A DNA stretch of 8,927 nt from Acidobacteriota bacterium. Lineage in GTDB: Bacteria > Acidobacteriota > Terriglobia > UBA7540. Below, one piece after another: positions 8,661-8,927 of this stretch (position 1 is its first letter; each line of letters starts with the position of its first letter). The stretch covers positions 1-8,927 of the forward strand of contig JAKAWN010000290.1 in NCBI GenBank assembly GCA_021827245.1, read 5' to 3'. The notes beneath the pieces are model-generated. The model made no database searches, was not told the origin of the DNA, and saw only the letters and a program-made list of their open reading frames with translations. The translations under genes were made by a program, and so were the position numbers.

Positions 8661-8927
8661 GTGCTCCTGAACCCATGTAGGCTTGCCCACCCCATAGAAT
8701 ATCACTGTTGCGCAATGAGGCTAAGCATCTCCCGCAATCTGCCGGGATTTTTCCCCCCGGCCTTGAACAACGGCGCGTTTCTGAAAAACCTCTGCCGTGA
8801 TCACATCGTGACCGGCGCGACGGACCTGGTCCATTATTTCAAGCAGGAAACAGCAAGCGCTTCGCTGTGCTCAGCATGACGGGGCCGCTATTTCAGCAAT
8901 CTGTCAAGACATGTCAAGCGAATCGAC
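8661..8927. other. Probable non-coding region upstream of the HExxH gene
   Basis: It contains a GC stem GCCGGG/CCCGGC (8741-8761, 9-nt loop) and two short palindromes, GTGATCAC and GGACCTGGTCC. A minus-strand core TGATATTCT lies about 55 bases before the start codon and could be an extended -10 (TGnTATAAT, 4 of 6 in the hexamer) without a -35. At the far right, two TTGACA hexamers sit on the minus strand (8917-8912 and 8907-8902); the first has TGAAAT 16 bases downstream (8895-8890). That weak promoter would lie about 240 bases from the gene. No frame here has both a ribosome binding site and a recognisable product. Confidence 0.45.
8849..8905. repeat. Possible dispersed-repeat fragment at the right edge
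   Basis: TTCAGCAATCTGTC (8892-8905) matches the outer arm TTCAGCAACCTGCC of the 5540-5663 element at 12 of 14 positions. Next to it on the minus strand lies GTCATGCTGAGCACAGCG (8880-8863). From memory this is similar to a GTCAT-CTGAGCG-AGCGAAG type intergenic repeat common in acidobacterial genomes; I could not check this. It is either a degenerate relative of the internal element or the edge of a different repeat. Confidence 0.35.

Noticed and set aside
8721..8834. Minus-strand 37-codon frame with an ATG at 8834
   Set aside because: No ribosome binding site precedes it, it lies in repeat- and palindrome-rich DNA, and no family is recognisable.
8151..8879. Plus-strand frame of 242 codons near the right end
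   Set aside because: It lies mostly opposite the HExxH gene, which has a GGAGG ribosome binding site and a meaningful motif. The plus frame shows neither and runs into repeat-like DNA.

Overview
The window is a high-GC bacterial stretch with five protein-coding genes and no RNA gene, transposase, phage gene or CRISPR array that I can see. The best taxonomic guess is an acidobacterium (Acidobacteriota). It rests on three things: a Hanks-type Ser/Thr kinase fused through one membrane segment to a PD40/TolB-like propeller, a second secreted PD40 protein beside it, and short palindromes beginning TGTAGCGGCGG. This is an inference from gene style, not a database match.

Layout, plus strand: (1) 1-2564, a receptor-like Ser/Thr kinase whose N-lobe lies upstream of the window; (2) 2744-4261, an exported protein with a concanavalin-like (DUF1349-type) N-terminal domain and a PD40 propeller; (3) 4448-5503, a DksA/TraR-type zinc finger fused to a SpoIIE/RsbU-type PP2C phosphatase, with its own good promoter and ribosome binding site. 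Minus strand, transcribed toward the plus-strand group: (4) 8648-7956, an unrecognised protein with an HExxH motif, possibly a zinc metallopeptidase; (5) 7860-5812, an exported, probably lipid-anchored phosphodiesterase/alkaline-phosphatase-superfamily enzyme. Genes 3 and 5 converge on a 308-bp gap.

The most interesting structure is a family of REP-like palindromes. Two copies form a nested inverted repeat (5540-5663) between the convergent genes, where such elements usually sit. At least three more copies and a further hairpin (691-819) lie inside the kinase reading frame. There they are translated without a stop and make up much of the linker between the kinase domain and the membrane helix. 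A weaker relative of the outer arm (8892-8905) lies near the right end.

Functionally, the plus-strand genes look like envelope sensing and signalling. The kinase joins a cytoplasmic catalytic domain to an external propeller, the next gene encodes a free exported propeller, and the third encodes a cytosolic phosphatase of the partner-switching type. No shared pathway is shown by the sequence. The gap of about 180 bp before each of genes 2 and 3, with promoter-like sequence in each gap, argues for separate transcription units. The two minus-strand genes could be co-transcribed (95-bp gap) but have no obvious functional link.
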